Assembly: GCF_018603515.1 (NCBI RefSeq) | Contig: NZ_JACATN010000010.1 | Location: 1-34,725 of the forward strand | DNA length: 34,725 bases | Direction of reading: 5' to 3' | From: Zobellia barbeyronii | GTDB taxonomy: Bacteria > Bacteroidota > Bacteroidia > Flavobacteriales > Flavobacteriaceae | Translations under genes and position numbers: made by a program | Shown: in pieces, positions 8,028 to 16,765 of the stretch | How the letters are laid out: every line of letters starts with the position of its first letter | Position numbering within the stretch: position 1 is the first letter of the stretch | The notes under the pieces: model-generated | Database searches by the model: none | Seen by the model: only the letters and a program-made list of their open reading frames with translations | Told to the model about the DNA's origin: nothing

Positions 8028-9437
8028 ATGCGAAGAAAGAACAAGCGACAGGTATTCGAAAACGTAGAGGTTGTAGATGCCGGGGCGAAAGGAAAAACTA
8101 TTGGTAAGGCACCCGACGGAAGAGTCATTTTTTTGACAAACACCGTTCCTGGTGATGTTGTAGATGTACAGACTACAAAAAAGAGAAAAGCATATTTTGA
8201 AGGGATTGCCACCGCTTTTCATTCATACTCAGATAAACGTGTAGAACCTCAATGTGAACATTTTGGAGTTTGTGGCGGTTGCAAATGGCAAGATATGGGC
8301 TATGAGCACCAACTCTTCTACAAACAGCAAGAAATTGAAAACAACCTAAAACGAATTGGGCATCTTGAACTACCCGAGACTTCACCTATTTTAGGTTCTG
8401 AGGAACAGTATTTCTATCGTAATAAAATGGAATTTTCATTTTCAGATAGCAGATGGATGACTTTAGAGGAAATTCAATCTGATAAAGAGATTACGGATAG
8501 AGACGCTTTAGGGTTCCATATTCCTGGAATGTGGGATAAGATTCTAGACATTAAAAAATGTCACTTACAGCAAGACCCATCAAATGCTCTTAGATTGGAG
8601 ACCCGTGATTTTGCCATTAAAAATGGACTTACGTTTTTTAACCCTAGACATCAACATGGAGAATTGCGCTCTCTTATGATCCGTACAGCTTCAACTGGTG
8701 AATTAATGGTCATGATTCAGTTTCATGATGATAACCAAACCAATCGTGAGGCGATATTAAATCACCTTAAAGAAACCTTTCCTGAGATAACTTCGCTTTT
8801 GTATGTTATCAACCAAAAGCAGAATGATACCATATACGACCAAGAAATTATTTGTTTCTCGGGACGTGATCATATTTTTGAAGAAATGGAAGGCTTGAAA
8901 TTCAAAATCAATGCTAAATCATTTTATCAAACAAATTCAGCACAAGCTTACGAACTATATAAACTTACCCGCGAATTTGCAGATCTAAAAGGCGATGAGC
9001 TTGTTTACGACCTTTACACCGGTACAGGAACCATTGCACAGTTTGTTGCTAAAAAAGCAAAGAAAGTAGTTGGTATTGAATCTGTACCCGAAGCTATTGA
9101 AGATGCCAAAGCAAACGCAGAGCGTAATAAAATTGATAATGTAGATTTCTTTGTTGGTGATATGCGAAATGTCTTCAACCAAGAATTTATTAATACTCAT
9201 GGTACACCAGACGTTATAATTACAGATCCACCAAGGGTTGGTATGCATAAAGATGTGGTACAACAAATCTTAAACATTGCCCCAGAAAAAGTAGTTTATG
9301 TGAGTTGTAATAGCGCTACACAGGCACGCGACTTAGAATTAATGAAAGAGGCATACGAGGTAATAAAAGTACAACCGGTAGATATGTTCCCACAAACGCA
9401 CCATGTTGAAAATATCGTACTTTTGAAAAAGCTATAG
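8028..9437 (+). CDS. rlmD: 23S rRNA (uracil-C5)-methyltransferase RlmD/RumA
   Basis: This enzyme makes 5-methyluridine in 23S rRNA (U1939 in E. coli numbering) using S-adenosylmethionine. The N-terminal TRAM domain (about residues 5-65) is followed by an Fe-S cluster motif C76-x5-C82-x2-C85, with a fourth cysteine at C178, matching the spacing known in RumA. The SAM-binding segment is YDLYTGTGTIAQFV, the substrate motif is DPPRVGMH, and the catalytic cysteine is C427 in VYVSCNSATQARD. The length of about 469 residues is normal. I chose the ATG at 8028 (MRRKNKRQVFENV) because a -7 promoter box lies between it and the upstream ATG at 8001. The next gene begins 4 bases after the stop. Confidence 0.93.
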   Translation: MRRKNKRQVFENVEVVDAGAKGKTIGKAPDGRVIFLTNTVPGDVVDVQTTKKRKAYFEGIATAFHSYSDKRVEPQCEHFGVCGGCKWQDMGYEHQLFYKQQEIENNLKRIGHLELPETSPILGSEEQYFYRNKMEFSFSDSRWMTLEEIQSDKEITDRDALGFHIPGMWDKILDIKKCHLQQDPSNALRLETRDFAIKNGLTFFNPRHQHGELRSLMIRTASTGELMVMIQFHDDNQTNREAILNHLKETFPEITSLLYVINQKQNDTIYDQEIICFSGRDHIFEEMEGLKFKINAKSFYQTNSAQAYELYKLTREFADLKGDELVYDLYTGTGTIAQFVAKKAKKVVGIESVPEAIEDAKANAERNKIDNVDFFVGDMRNVFNQEFINTHGTPDVIITDPPRVGMHKDVVQQILNIAPEKVVYVSCNSATQARDLELMKEAYEVIKVQPVDMFPQTHHVENIVLLKKL

Positions 9438-9441
9438 CTTT

Positions 9442-9930
9442 ATGAAGAAACTGAAAATACTTTTTGTTATTCTCTTAGGCATTCTTTGTTTTTCTGCATG
9501 CGAGAAAGATGATATTTGCACGGAAGATGATACACCACAATTGGTCATTCGTTTTTATGATGCCCTAAATCCTACTGAATTTAAGGATGTGCAGAACTTA
9601 ATTGTCTGGGGAGTATTACCAACAGGAGGAAAAGATACTATAGCTAATATAGCATTGGATTCTATTGTTCTACCGTTAAGAGTGGATGAAACTAGCACAA
9701 CATTTGCTTTTTCAAGACAGCTAAGTATTGATGATATTAATGTAGACACCCTTACCTTTAACTATGATGTAAAGGAAATCTACAAATCTAGAGCCTGTGG
9801 TTATATTGCTAATTTTGAGAACTTAACTGCTACAGTAAAACAAGATGATTCAGTTTGGGTTCAGACCATAGATGTAGATAACGCACTTATTGAAAACACA
9901 GCTTCCGCCCATGTTAAGATATTTCACTAG
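9442..9930 (+). CDS. DUF6452-type lipoprotein
   Basis: The 162-residue protein begins with a lipoprotein signal peptide, lipobox FSAC (C20), followed by CEKDD, a Lys-acidic pattern that resembles the surface-export signal of Bacteroidota lipoproteins. The rest is predicted beta-rich: 'TPQLVIRFYDALNPTEFKDVQNLIVWG', then 'DSIVLPLRVDETSTTFAF', then a Cys pair (CTED near the start and RACGYI near residue 116). This matches the DUF6452 family, which commonly lies next to rlmD in flavobacteria. The function is unknown. It starts 4 bases after rlmD, and its 3' end overlaps the next gene by 20 bases, so the three form an operon. Confidence 0.75.
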   Translation: MKKLKILFVILLGILCFSACEKDDICTEDDTPQLVIRFYDALNPTEFKDVQNLIVWGVLPTGGKDTIANIALDSIVLPLRVDETSTTFAFSRQLSIDDINVDTLTFNYDVKEIYKSRACGYIANFENLTATVKQDDSVWVQTIDVDNALIENTASAHVKIFH

Positions 9931-10738
9931 TCTTTTTTTCTTCTTAGTTGTTGCTGTGGGATTTTCTCAGAGCGAACCTATTGACCTTAATAAAAAAGAT
10001 ACCACCGTATACAAACAACGTTATGGCTTAAGGGTTGGCGTAGATTTAAGTAGAATCGTTAATTCCTTTTTTGATGAGGACTATACGGGACTAGAATTCG
10101 TAGGTGATTATAGACTTACGCAAAATCTTTATTTAGCTGCTGAACTTGGTAACGAGAAAAAAACAATAGGTACGCCGCTTGGTGCTGAAGTTGATAGTGA
10201 AGGTGGGGACTTATATACCTTTACTACATCTGGCAGCTATATTAAACTAGGTATAGATTACAATACCTATGGCAATTGGTATGGTGAGCAAAACATGATT
10301 TATATTGGTGGTCGTTATGCTTTTAGCACTTTTAGCCAAGAACTAGACGCCTATAAAATTTTTGATACCAGCCGCTATTGGAACCCCGATGATTTTGCTT
10401 CAGGAACCGAGGCTTTAGGAAAATATGAAGGTCGTAATAAATCTTGGCTAGAGTTTGTAGCAGGACTTAAAGCGGAGGTTTTAAGAAATATCTATATTGG
10501 TGCAAGCGCACGTTTAGGAATCTTAATAACGAACAAAAGACCTGAAGGTATTTTGGATGACCTTTTTATTCCCGGTTTTAATAGAGTTACAGACGGTAGT
10601 AGATTTGGGGTTGGCTACAATGTTTCTCTCAGCTATTTAATTCCTCTTTACAAAAAGAAAAACGAACCGAAAAAAGAAAAAGTTCAGCCAGAACCGGAGC
10701 CCAAACCCGAACCTGAAGATAGACCTAGAAGACAATAA
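9911..10738 (+). CDS. DUF6048-type outer-membrane protein
   Basis: The roughly 275-residue protein has a signal peptide (MLRYFTSLFFFLVVAVGFSQ) and a beta-strand-rich body with regularly spaced aromatic residues and Gly-Tyr turns, for example 'YGLRVGVDLSRIV', 'NLYLAAELGNE', 'MIYIGGRYAFSTF' and 'IYIGASARLGILI'. This suggests a small outer-membrane beta-barrel. The tail is a Lys/Glu/Pro-rich stretch (PEPEPKPEPEDRPRRQ) of unknown use. The family, DUF6048, is typical of flavobacteria and often neighbours the DUF6452 gene. I use the ATG at 9911. A TTG at 9890 would add seven residues in front of the signal peptide and is less likely. The start overlaps the preceding gene by 20 bases. Confidence 0.72.
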   Translation: MLRYFTSLFFFLVVAVGFSQSEPIDLNKKDTTVYKQRYGLRVGVDLSRIVNSFFDEDYTGLEFVGDYRLTQNLYLAAELGNEKKTIGTPLGAEVDSEGGDLYTFTTSGSYIKLGIDYNTYGNWYGEQNMIYIGGRYAFSTFSQELDAYKIFDTSRYWNPDDFASGTEALGKYEGRNKSWLEFVAGLKAEVLRNIYIGASARLGILITNKRPEGILDDLFIPGFNRVTDGSRFGVGYNVSLSYLIPLYKKKNEPKKEKVQPEPEPKPEPEDRPRRQ

Positions 10739-10763
10739 TTTTTAAATTAGAAAAAACTTCTTT

Positions 10764-11939
10764 CTAGTCTTTATCTTCATCCTTGTTCATATACTTGGCT
10801 TTCTTACTGCCTTCGTACATCACATACTTTACCAAACGCGATTCTAATTGGCTATTGAAAACCTTTATTTTACGAGAAGGTCTTAGACCTACATATTTAA
10901 GGGCTTCCATATTAGATGTGATAAACCAAGCTTCCGTACCAGGGTATTTTTGCTTCAATGTATCTCCAATAGAAGCATAAAAATCTTCCATTTCTAAACT
11001 CAATCGTTCCCCATAAGGTGGGTTAAAAACCATATGCAGCTTACCTTCTGTAAACTTTTCGGTATCAAAAAAGTTCTTTCTTTCTACGGAAATGAATTCT
11101 GATAGGTTAGCGTTTTCAACATTATCTAACGCTTTGCGTACTGCAGAAGGTGCCTTATCGTAACCTACAATTTTATGATGAAACTCTCGAACCCTGTTAA
11201 GGCATACCTCAACAATCTTATCAAAAAGTTCTTGATCAAAATCATCCCATTTCTCAAAAGCAAATTCCTTTCTATTAATGTTTGCAGGTATATTGCAAGC
11301 AATCATAGCCGCTTCCGTTAACATGGTACCACTACCACACATAGGGTCTATAAAATCGCATTGACCGTCCCATCCACTTAAGAGTAAAAGTCCAGCTGCC
11401 AACACTTCGTTTATAGGTGCAATATTCGTGGCGGTACGATAGCCCCTTTGGTGTAAAGAACGCCCTGAACTATCTAATGAAACATTACAATGTTCATCAT
11501 GAATATGAATGTTGATACGTACATCAGGAAACTTTACGTCTACACTAGGGCGGCTTCCATCCATATCCCTAAATTTATCTACAATAGCATCCTTTACCTT
11601 TTGTGACACATAAAGGGAATGTGTAAAGTTATCCGAGTTTACCGTAGAATCAATAGCAAAAGTAGTATCAATGGAAAGGTACTCTGCCCAATCCATCGCA
11701 TAAATCTTTTTGTAAAGATCATTCTCGCTACGAACAGAAAAAGAATGAATAGGTTTTATAATCTTAATGGCAGTTCGTAAACATAGGTTGGCTTTGTACA
11801 TAAAACCAGTATCTCCTTCAAAAGCGACATTTCTAACGCCTTCAACTACATTGCTACCACCTAGATTACGAATTTCCTTGGCCAACATCTCTTCGAAACC
11901 AAAGAGGGTCTTGGCAACCATTTTAAAATTTTTACTCAT
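10764..11939 (-). CDS. THUMP-domain class I SAM-dependent RNA methyltransferase (RlmL/Trm14-like)
   Basis: The N-terminal part (about residues 5-150) is a THUMP RNA-binding domain with 'KTLFGFEEMLAKEIRNLGG', a start typical of YpsC/RlmL-type enzymes. The C-terminal half is a Rossmann methyltransferase with the SAM motif 'DPMCGSGTMLTEAAMIACN' and the catalytic motif NPPYGERL, the N-PP-Y/F type used for N2-guanine methylation. By family the target is a guanine in 23S rRNA or tRNA. At 391 residues it equals the N-terminal half of E. coli RlmL and lacks the RlmK part. The ATG at 11939 fits. An internal ATG at 11921 (MVAKTLFGF) is also possible. A TATTTTTG box at 11960-11967 lies about 20 bases upstream. 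Confidence 0.9.
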   Translation of the reverse strand: MSKNFKMVAKTLFGFEEMLAKEIRNLGGSNVVEGVRNVAFEGDTGFMYKANLCLRTAIKIIKPIHSFSVRSENDLYKKIYAMDWAEYLSIDTTFAIDSTVNSDNFTHSLYVSQKVKDAIVDKFRDMDGSRPSVDVKFPDVRINIHIHDEHCNVSLDSSGRSLHQRGYRTATNIAPINEVLAAGLLLLSGWDGQCDFIDPMCGSGTMLTEAAMIACNIPANINRKEFAFEKWDDFDQELFDKIVEVCLNRVREFHHKIVGYDKAPSAVRKALDNVENANLSEFISVERKNFFDTEKFTEGKLHMVFNPPYGERLSLEMEDFYASIGDTLKQKYPGTEAWFITSNMEALKYVGLRPSRKIKVFNSQLESRLVKYVMYEGSKKAKYMNKDEDKD

Positions 11940-11959
11940 GTCTTATTCTAAAGTTGCCG

Positions 11960-11967
11960 CAAAAATA
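11960..11967 (-). promoter_or_regulatory. TAnnTTTG -7 box for the THUMP methyltransferase gene
   Basis: The minus strand reads TATTTTTG, an exact consensus match, which would give a leader of about 15 bases before the ATG at 11939. No TTG sits at the optimal -33 position. Confidence 0.5.
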
Positions 11968-12142
11968 CAGTATTTTAGCCGGAGAAATACGAACCCACCC
12001 TCTGCTTTCTTAAATGCTGTTCTTCCTTTCACTAACTAAAGGAGAGAATTGCTTTTTTGAAAACTGAAAAAATCGGGTTTGCAGATGTAATTATCGCCAT
12101 AATACTAAGACTAAGAGCCCCGATAAAAACGATTTTCCGTTA

Positions 12143-12814
12143 ATGAATTACGCCTTACCCATTTTAGCCGTTCTACTAAGTTTTGCCTTTGTATATATTG
12201 TAAAACCCCAGAATAGAAGCAACTTTAAGCTACTTTTAGCATTTAGTGGTGCCTTTTTACTGGCGCTAACGTTGTTTGAACTTTTTCCGTCAGTATACGA
12301 AAATGGCGACCCTAAGAAAGTAGGCCTATTTGTAATGCTTGGAATTTTGTTTCAAATATTTTTAGAATTCTTTTCAAAAGGAGCGGAACATGGGCATGTT
12401 CATTTAGATAGTGAAAAAGAGCTTTTTCCTTGGTTATTGTTTGCTAGCCTTTGCGTTCATTCATTTTTAGAAGGCTTCCCAATACACCACCACGACACCA
12501 TAATTTACGGCATACTTATTCATAAAGTCCCTATCGCTATTATACTGAGTATCTTTCTATTAAACTCAAAAATACCTTTAAAAAAGGCATTTTTCTTTAT
12601 TACCATATTTTCATTAATGACCCCATTGGGAAGTTATATTGCTGATCATGCAGAGTGGGCAGACACCTATTTTGCTCCAATTAACGCATTGGTTATTGGT
12701 GTGTTCTTGCATATTTCTACGGTTATACTTTTTGAAAGTTCAGAAGGCCATACATTTAACTTGCGTAAAATAGTTGCCATTATTTTTGGCATCGCAATCG
12801 CATATTTTTTATAA
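12143..12814 (+). CDS. ZIP-family metal transporter
   Basis: The 223-residue protein has about seven hydrophobic segments and the ZIP signature in the fourth and fifth helices: 'LCVHSFLEGFPIHHHD' followed by 'ILIHKVPIAIIL', in which the His and Glu residues form the metal site. A His-rich loop (EHGHVH, around residue 90) lies between helices three and four, as is usual in ZIP carriers. By family it brings Zn(2+) or a similar divalent ion into the cytoplasm. The exact ion cannot be told. It is followed after 1 base by the DUF4268 gene. No clear promoter box was found in the roughly 200 bases before it. Confidence 0.88.
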   Translation: MNYALPILAVLLSFAFVYIVKPQNRSNFKLLLAFSGAFLLALTLFELFPSVYENGDPKKVGLFVMLGILFQIFLEFFSKGAEHGHVHLDSEKELFPWLLFASLCVHSFLEGFPIHHHDTIIYGILIHKVPIAIILSIFLLNSKIPLKKAFFFITIFSLMTPLGSYIADHAEWADTYFAPINALVIGVFLHISTVILFESSEGHTFNLRKIVAIIFGIAIAYFL

Positions 12815-12815
12815 G

Positions 12816-13244
12816 ATGTTCAGTAAAGCCGAATCAAAAAAATTACGCGAAGACTTCTGGATTGCCTTTGGAAAATCATATCCTAGAAAATGGATACTTT
12901 ATAATACCAAAGTGAAAGCCCTTGTTTTCAAGTTTCATTTTGACTTAAAAAAAGCAATGGTCTCCATAGATATTGAAACGGAAGACCTGGAGAGACGCAT
13001 AACACTTTGGGAGAAATTTCAATCACTACAATCTCTTCTTCAATCCGAAGAATACCTGCCAGAGGCTGTTTTTGAAGAGATTTTTTTTCTATCCAACGGA
13101 AAAGAAATATCAAGAATATATGTCACCCTAGAAAATGTTTCCATCCACAATAAGAATACTTGGCAAGAAACCATGATTTTCCTAAGCCAACAAATGGGAC
13201 AAGTAGAAGTGTTTTTTGCAGATTTTAGGGAAGTTTTAGAGTAA
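12816..13244 (+). CDS. DUF4268 protein
   Basis: The 142-residue protein has no signal peptide or membrane helix and should be cytoplasmic. 'LREDFWIAFGKSYPRKWILYNTKVKALVFKFHFD' near the start identifies the DUF4268 family. Parts of this family occur as C-terminal domains of proteins linked to restriction and nuclease functions, but the short free form is common in flavobacteria and its role is not known. I use the ATG at 12816, since the longer open frame from 12774 is inside the ZIP gene. It starts 1 base after the ZIP stop codon. Its stop lies 2 bases from that of the convergent uxuA. Confidence 0.82.
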   Translation: MFSKAESKKLREDFWIAFGKSYPRKWILYNTKVKALVFKFHFDLKKAMVSIDIETEDLERRITLWEKFQSLQSLLQSEEYLPEAVFEEIFFLSNGKEISRIYVTLENVSIHNKNTWQETMIFLSQQMGQVEVFFADFREVLE

Positions 13245-13246
13245 AA

Positions 13247-14446
13247 TCAATCTAATTTCATCTGATGCCGAATACCTTTTTCGAGTCCAGTAAGCTGCGC
13301 CATACCTAAAGCCCTACCAATAAGGGAATACCCAGGATAAAAATCTCCCTGACGTTTTTTATCATCTAGCAATACATGACCATGATCGGGTCTTAAAGGA
13401 ATAGCAGCATCAGTCCGGCCAAATCCTTTTCTTCTGAGTTGCTCATTTATAAAAGCTTCCATAACGTCCGCCATTACCACAGAACCGTTTAGATGCTCTG
13501 CTTCATAAAACTTACCCATAGCATTTAACTGTACATTTCTTAAGTGGATAAAATGGATACGGTCCCCGAAATCTTCAATAATTTTGACCAAATCATTATA
13601 AGGCGAAGCGCCCAACGACCCCGAACAAAAAGTAAAACCGTTATTCAAAGAAGGATAACAATCACGAATAAACTTTAAATCTTCATAAGTTGACGTTATT
13701 CTAGTGATACCAAAAACAGAAAAAGGTGGATCATCTGGGTGAATGGCCATGTGAATACCAAGTTTTTCAGCCTCAGGCAATATCGTCTTAAGAAAGTATA
13801 CCAAATTTTCTCTAAGTTCGTCTTTTGAAATTTGACTTACCAACGCCAAATTCTTTCTAAAAACTGACATTTTAATAGGTTCTTTGCTTCCGGGTATACC
13901 TGCTAGAATAGCATTTTCCAGTGCCTGTTTTTCTATGTCAGACAAACTAACAAAATACTTTTTAGCATTTAGTACAACACTCTCTTCATACACCTCAGCG
14001 GCATTGTCTCTTTTCAATATAAAGAGGTCAAAAGCAGCAATAGCAATTGGGTCATAAAGTAAACTAGATGCCCCGTTGGGCAGTTGGTAGTCCAGATTGG
14101 TGCGTGTCCAATCAATAAGTGGCATAAAATTATAGCAAATGATATTAATATTATGCTTTGCTAGGTTTCTCAATGTTTGAATGTAGTTCTCTATATACGC
14201 ATCCCTTTCTGGGAGTCCATATTTAATAGCGTTGTGAATATTAACGCTCTCCACCACGGACCATTCCATTCCATGCTCTTCTATTTCATTTTTTATTCCT
14301 GCAATGGCTTGTTCGGACCACACCTCTCCCGTGGGTATGCTGTGGCAAGCCGTAACAACACCTTGAGCTCCCAACTGCCTAATATCATCTAAGGTCACCC
14401 CAAAATCTGGTCCAAACCAGCGGTAGGTCTTTTTTAAGTACTCCAT
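13247..14446 (-). CDS. uxuA: mannonate dehydratase
   Basis: This cytoplasmic enzyme removes water from D-mannonate to give 2-keto-3-deoxygluconate in hexuronate (glucuronate) breakdown. Family motifs are clear: MEYLKKTYRWFGPDF at the start, 'GVVTACHSIPTGEVW', 'HPDDPPFSVFGITRI', 'FCSGSLGASPYNDL', 'HFIHLRNV' and 'IPLRPDHGHVLLDD'. The His, Cys and Asp residues in these motifs form the metal-binding active site known for UxuA. The length of about 399 residues is normal. I chose the ATG at 14446, one base after the SDR stop codon. The open frame extends ten codons further into that gene. It is the last gene of the susC-led minus-strand run and no terminator is visible behind it. Confidence 0.95.
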   Translation of the reverse strand: MEYLKKTYRWFGPDFGVTLDDIRQLGAQGVVTACHSIPTGEVWSEQAIAGIKNEIEEHGMEWSVVESVNIHNAIKYGLPERDAYIENYIQTLRNLAKHNINIICYNFMPLIDWTRTNLDYQLPNGASSLLYDPIAIAAFDLFILKRDNAAEVYEESVVLNAKKYFVSLSDIEKQALENAILAGIPGSKEPIKMSVFRKNLALVSQISKDELRENLVYFLKTILPEAEKLGIHMAIHPDDPPFSVFGITRITSTYEDLKFIRDCYPSLNNGFTFCSGSLGASPYNDLVKIIEDFGDRIHFIHLRNVQLNAMGKFYEAEHLNGSVVMADVMEAFINEQLRRKGFGRTDAAIPLRPDHGHVLLDDKKRQGDFYPGYSLIGRALGMAQLTGLEKGIRHQMKLD

Positions 14447-14447
14447 A

Positions 14448-15266
14448 TTAAACTCCGGTAAAAGAATTAAAGCCACCGTCTACATCATAGACCGTTCCCG
14501 TAACAAATGAAGATGCTTCACTCAAAAGGTAATGTACCATCCCATTTAGTTCGGATGCATCGCCAAAACGGTTCATAGGGGTTTTTGCCAATATTTTTTT
14601 ACTTCGCTCCGTATGCGAACCATCTTCATTTATTAAAATTTTTCTGTTTTGATTTCCAATAAAAAAGCCAGGAGCTATAGCATTTACTCGAATTTTATCA
14701 CTGAATTTTGTCGCCAGTTCTTCGGCCATCCACTTGGTAAATATATCAATACCTGCTTTTGCCATGGAATAGCCAAGCACCCGAGTTATAGATTGCTTTG
14801 AGGCCATAGAGGAAATATTTATGATGGAACCATACCCCTGCTCCGCCATTAATTGACTTAGAACAATAGTTGGCAGTACACTACCAAAAAGATTAAGGTC
14901 TACTACCTGTTTTGTATCCTTCAAAGAAATATCAAAAACGGTTTGGTCGGGACGCAGTGTTGCGCCTGGCAGATTCCCTCCAGCCAAGTTAATTAGGCCA
15001 TCTATTGCACCATGAGCGTTTTTTATTTGCTCTCGCAAGGAAACCAGCGCCTTCTCTTCCATTACGTCTACTACATACGAGAACGCACTATTCATGGAAA
15101 TTCGGTTTAGTACATTTCTCTTCTCATCTAATTTATCTGCCGATCTGCCAAGGAGTATTACGCTAGCACCATTTTTAACCAAGTATTCAGCAATGGAACC
15201 ACCTAAAACTCCGGTCCCTCCGGATAGGGCAATTGTTTTATCTCTTAAATCAAAAAGGTCGTTCAT
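14448..15266 (-). CDS. SDR oxidoreductase, probable D-mannonate oxidoreductase (fructuronate reductase)
   Basis: The 272-residue short-chain dehydrogenase has the nucleotide-binding motif SGGTGVLGGSIA (residues about 15-26), the NLAGG motif near residue 93, the catalytic Ser in 'INISSMAS' and the Y-x3-K motif in LGYSMAKAGI. 'PGFFIGNQNRKIL' and the C-terminal 'TGTVYDVDGGFNSFTG' are typical of the SDR subgroup annotated as mannonate oxidoreductase. It would reduce D-fructuronate to D-mannonate with NAD(P)H and feed UxuA, whose gene starts 1 base after its stop. It begins 2 bases after the upstream oxidoreductase gene. Substrate assignment rests on the uxuA neighbour and the family resemblance. 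It could act on a related keto-acid. Confidence 0.85.
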   Translation of the reverse strand: MNDLFDLRDKTIALSGGTGVLGGSIAEYLVKNGASVILLGRSADKLDEKRNVLNRISMNSAFSYVVDVMEEKALVSLREQIKNAHGAIDGLINLAGGNLPGATLRPDQTVFDISLKDTKQVVDLNLFGSVLPTIVLSQLMAEQGYGSIINISSMASKQSITRVLGYSMAKAGIDIFTKWMAEELATKFSDKIRVNAIAPGFFIGNQNRKILINEDGSHTERSKKILAKTPMNRFGDASELNGMVHYLLSEASSFVTGTVYDVDGGFNSFTGV

Positions 15267-15268
15267 AT

Positions 15269-16648
15269 CTAGTCTTTCTTGGCCAGTTCATAAGCTTTGG
15301 TAGTCGTATAATATTTACTGATCATATTGGGTACTTCCCAACTGGGTAGTTGACCAGCTTCCAAATACTTTAAATAATTCTCGGTTACCTGACCAAAATG
15401 GGCCTCATGTCCAATTTTAAATGAATCCGGAATATTAATTTTATAATTACCATCTTCCATTTTCTCCTTTGTAGTACCTGGAAATTGAGCTGTGATTTCG
15501 CCTTCGATTGCTGTATTCAATAGTTCTTCAAAGCCATCTTGTTGTTTTGGGCTTATATACAAAGTGGGTTTATAGCCCTCTTTTTCGCCTTGTTTAATAA
15601 TCAAATCACTCTTAGTGCCTCGCATGATACTGTAATGTGTATCACCAGTGCCTTCAGGTGCTTGATAGTTCCATATTACCGATACTTTGGCATGTTTGCC
15701 ATTAATTTTATAGACCATTTCACCATTACAGAACACATTTAATTTATCATCGGTTATATCCTTTTTTAAATAATCAGGATAACCATCAAGGCCCGTAACT
15801 TTCTGAAATTCGTCCGTTGTAAGTATGGTAGGCCAACGCTTGGCCGTTATCATTTCTATATTGTTGGTATCTATAATTTGTTCGGAAAAAGCCTCCCATT
15901 GCACCAAATCTACCAAATGAGTAGTAACATCAACGATGCCTTCGCCTTCCTCATTTACATCAAAAAACCAAGCCGGACGCACTAGAGGCTGGCCAGAGAC
16001 ATACTTAAAAAAGTGATGCACACTTTCTTTACTAATAGCAGGTTCCTCGGGCGTACCATCTACTAATTCCCCAAATACTTCAGGTAACCCGGAGAAAGTT
16101 TTTTGCATTAATGTAGTAGACTCAAAACGCTCGGTCATGATATCATAAATCAACACCCCGTTCTTTTCCGCAACTTCAAAAGCTTGCTGCAATTTTTTAA
16201 ATCCCTCAGGGTTAATCACTAAGGGCTTGTCTGCATAAACATTCAATCCCGCCTTTACCGCCTCAAGCACATAATCAATCTTTTTACTGTTCTTTCCCGC
16301 TACGATCATAACGTTACCAGGCTTATCGGCAATCATTTTTTCCAAGTAATCATCACCCAAATATTTCTCTACCTTCCAAGCTGTAGGAGCTTCTTCCCGA
16401 GAATTATACGAGTTTATCTTATTTAAAAAATCCTGTACTTCTGGACCATCTGGTGCAAAAAGGTAAATGGTGGAATCTACTTGAGGGTACATTTTTTTCT
16501 GAACCAATGCTGCATGAAAATGACCTGGATCTAATGTCATCATTTTCACATTATCAGAAGTCTTTTTATCGACCATTTTATTATCGGTTTTTTTTTCACC
16601 GCACGCTATGCAGAGTAACAAAAGTAAAAATGAAATTGTATTTTTCAT
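15269..16648 (-). CDS. lipoprotein Gfo/Idh/MocA-like oxidoreductase with putative oxidoreductase C-terminal domain
   Basis: The 459-residue protein starts with a lipoprotein signal peptide (lipobox CIAC, C16), so it is anchored outside the cytoplasmic membrane. After a short linker, residues about 35-190 form a Gfo/Idh-type nucleotide-binding region, but the start 'MMTLDPGHFHAALVQ' lacks the usual GxGxxG loop. The conserved EKP motif appears as ADKPLVI (NVYADKPLVIN). The remainder matches the 'putative oxidoreductase C-terminal' family (PF16490 type), with 'FFKYVSGQPLVRPAWFFDVNEEG' style segments and the VTTHLVDLVQWEAF helix that carries the His and Asp typical of the active site. A substrate is not known. 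It lies after an internal terminator hairpin and 2 bases before the SDR gene. Confidence 0.8.
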   Translation of the reverse strand: MKNTISFLLLLLCIACGEKKTDNKMVDKKTSDNVKMMTLDPGHFHAALVQKKMYPQVDSTIYLFAPDGPEVQDFLNKINSYNSREEAPTAWKVEKYLGDDYLEKMIADKPGNVMIVAGKNSKKIDYVLEAVKAGLNVYADKPLVINPEGFKKLQQAFEVAEKNGVLIYDIMTERFESTTLMQKTFSGLPEVFGELVDGTPEEPAISKESVHHFFKYVSGQPLVRPAWFFDVNEEGEGIVDVTTHLVDLVQWEAFSEQIIDTNNIEMITAKRWPTILTTDEFQKVTGLDGYPDYLKKDITDDKLNVFCNGEMVYKINGKHAKVSVIWNYQAPEGTGDTHYSIMRGTKSDLIIKQGEKEGYKPTLYISPKQQDGFEELLNTAIEGEITAQFPGTTKEKMEDGNYKINIPDSFKIGHEAHFGQVTENYLKYLEAGQLPSWEVPNMISKYYTTTKAYELAKKD

Positions 16649-16730
16649 GTATGGGGTGTTAGTCTTCAGCTTTCTCTCATAGTCGGAAAAAGCCCTTCAA
16701 TCTATATTATAAAAGTTTAGAAGCTGTTTA

Positions 16731-16760
16731 AAAAGCCCGTTCATAATGAACAGGCTTTTC
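16731..16760 (-). terminator. hairpin terminator inside the susC-led gene run
   Basis: A 13-bp stem with one mismatch, left arm 16731-16743 and right arm 16747-16759, has a 3-base loop (TAA). On the minus strand it ends in a short T run. It starts 7 bases after the stop codon of the Gfo/Idh gene, so it should reduce expression of the three downstream genes or mark the end of a processed transcript. Confidence 0.7.
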
Positions 16761-16765
16761 TTATT

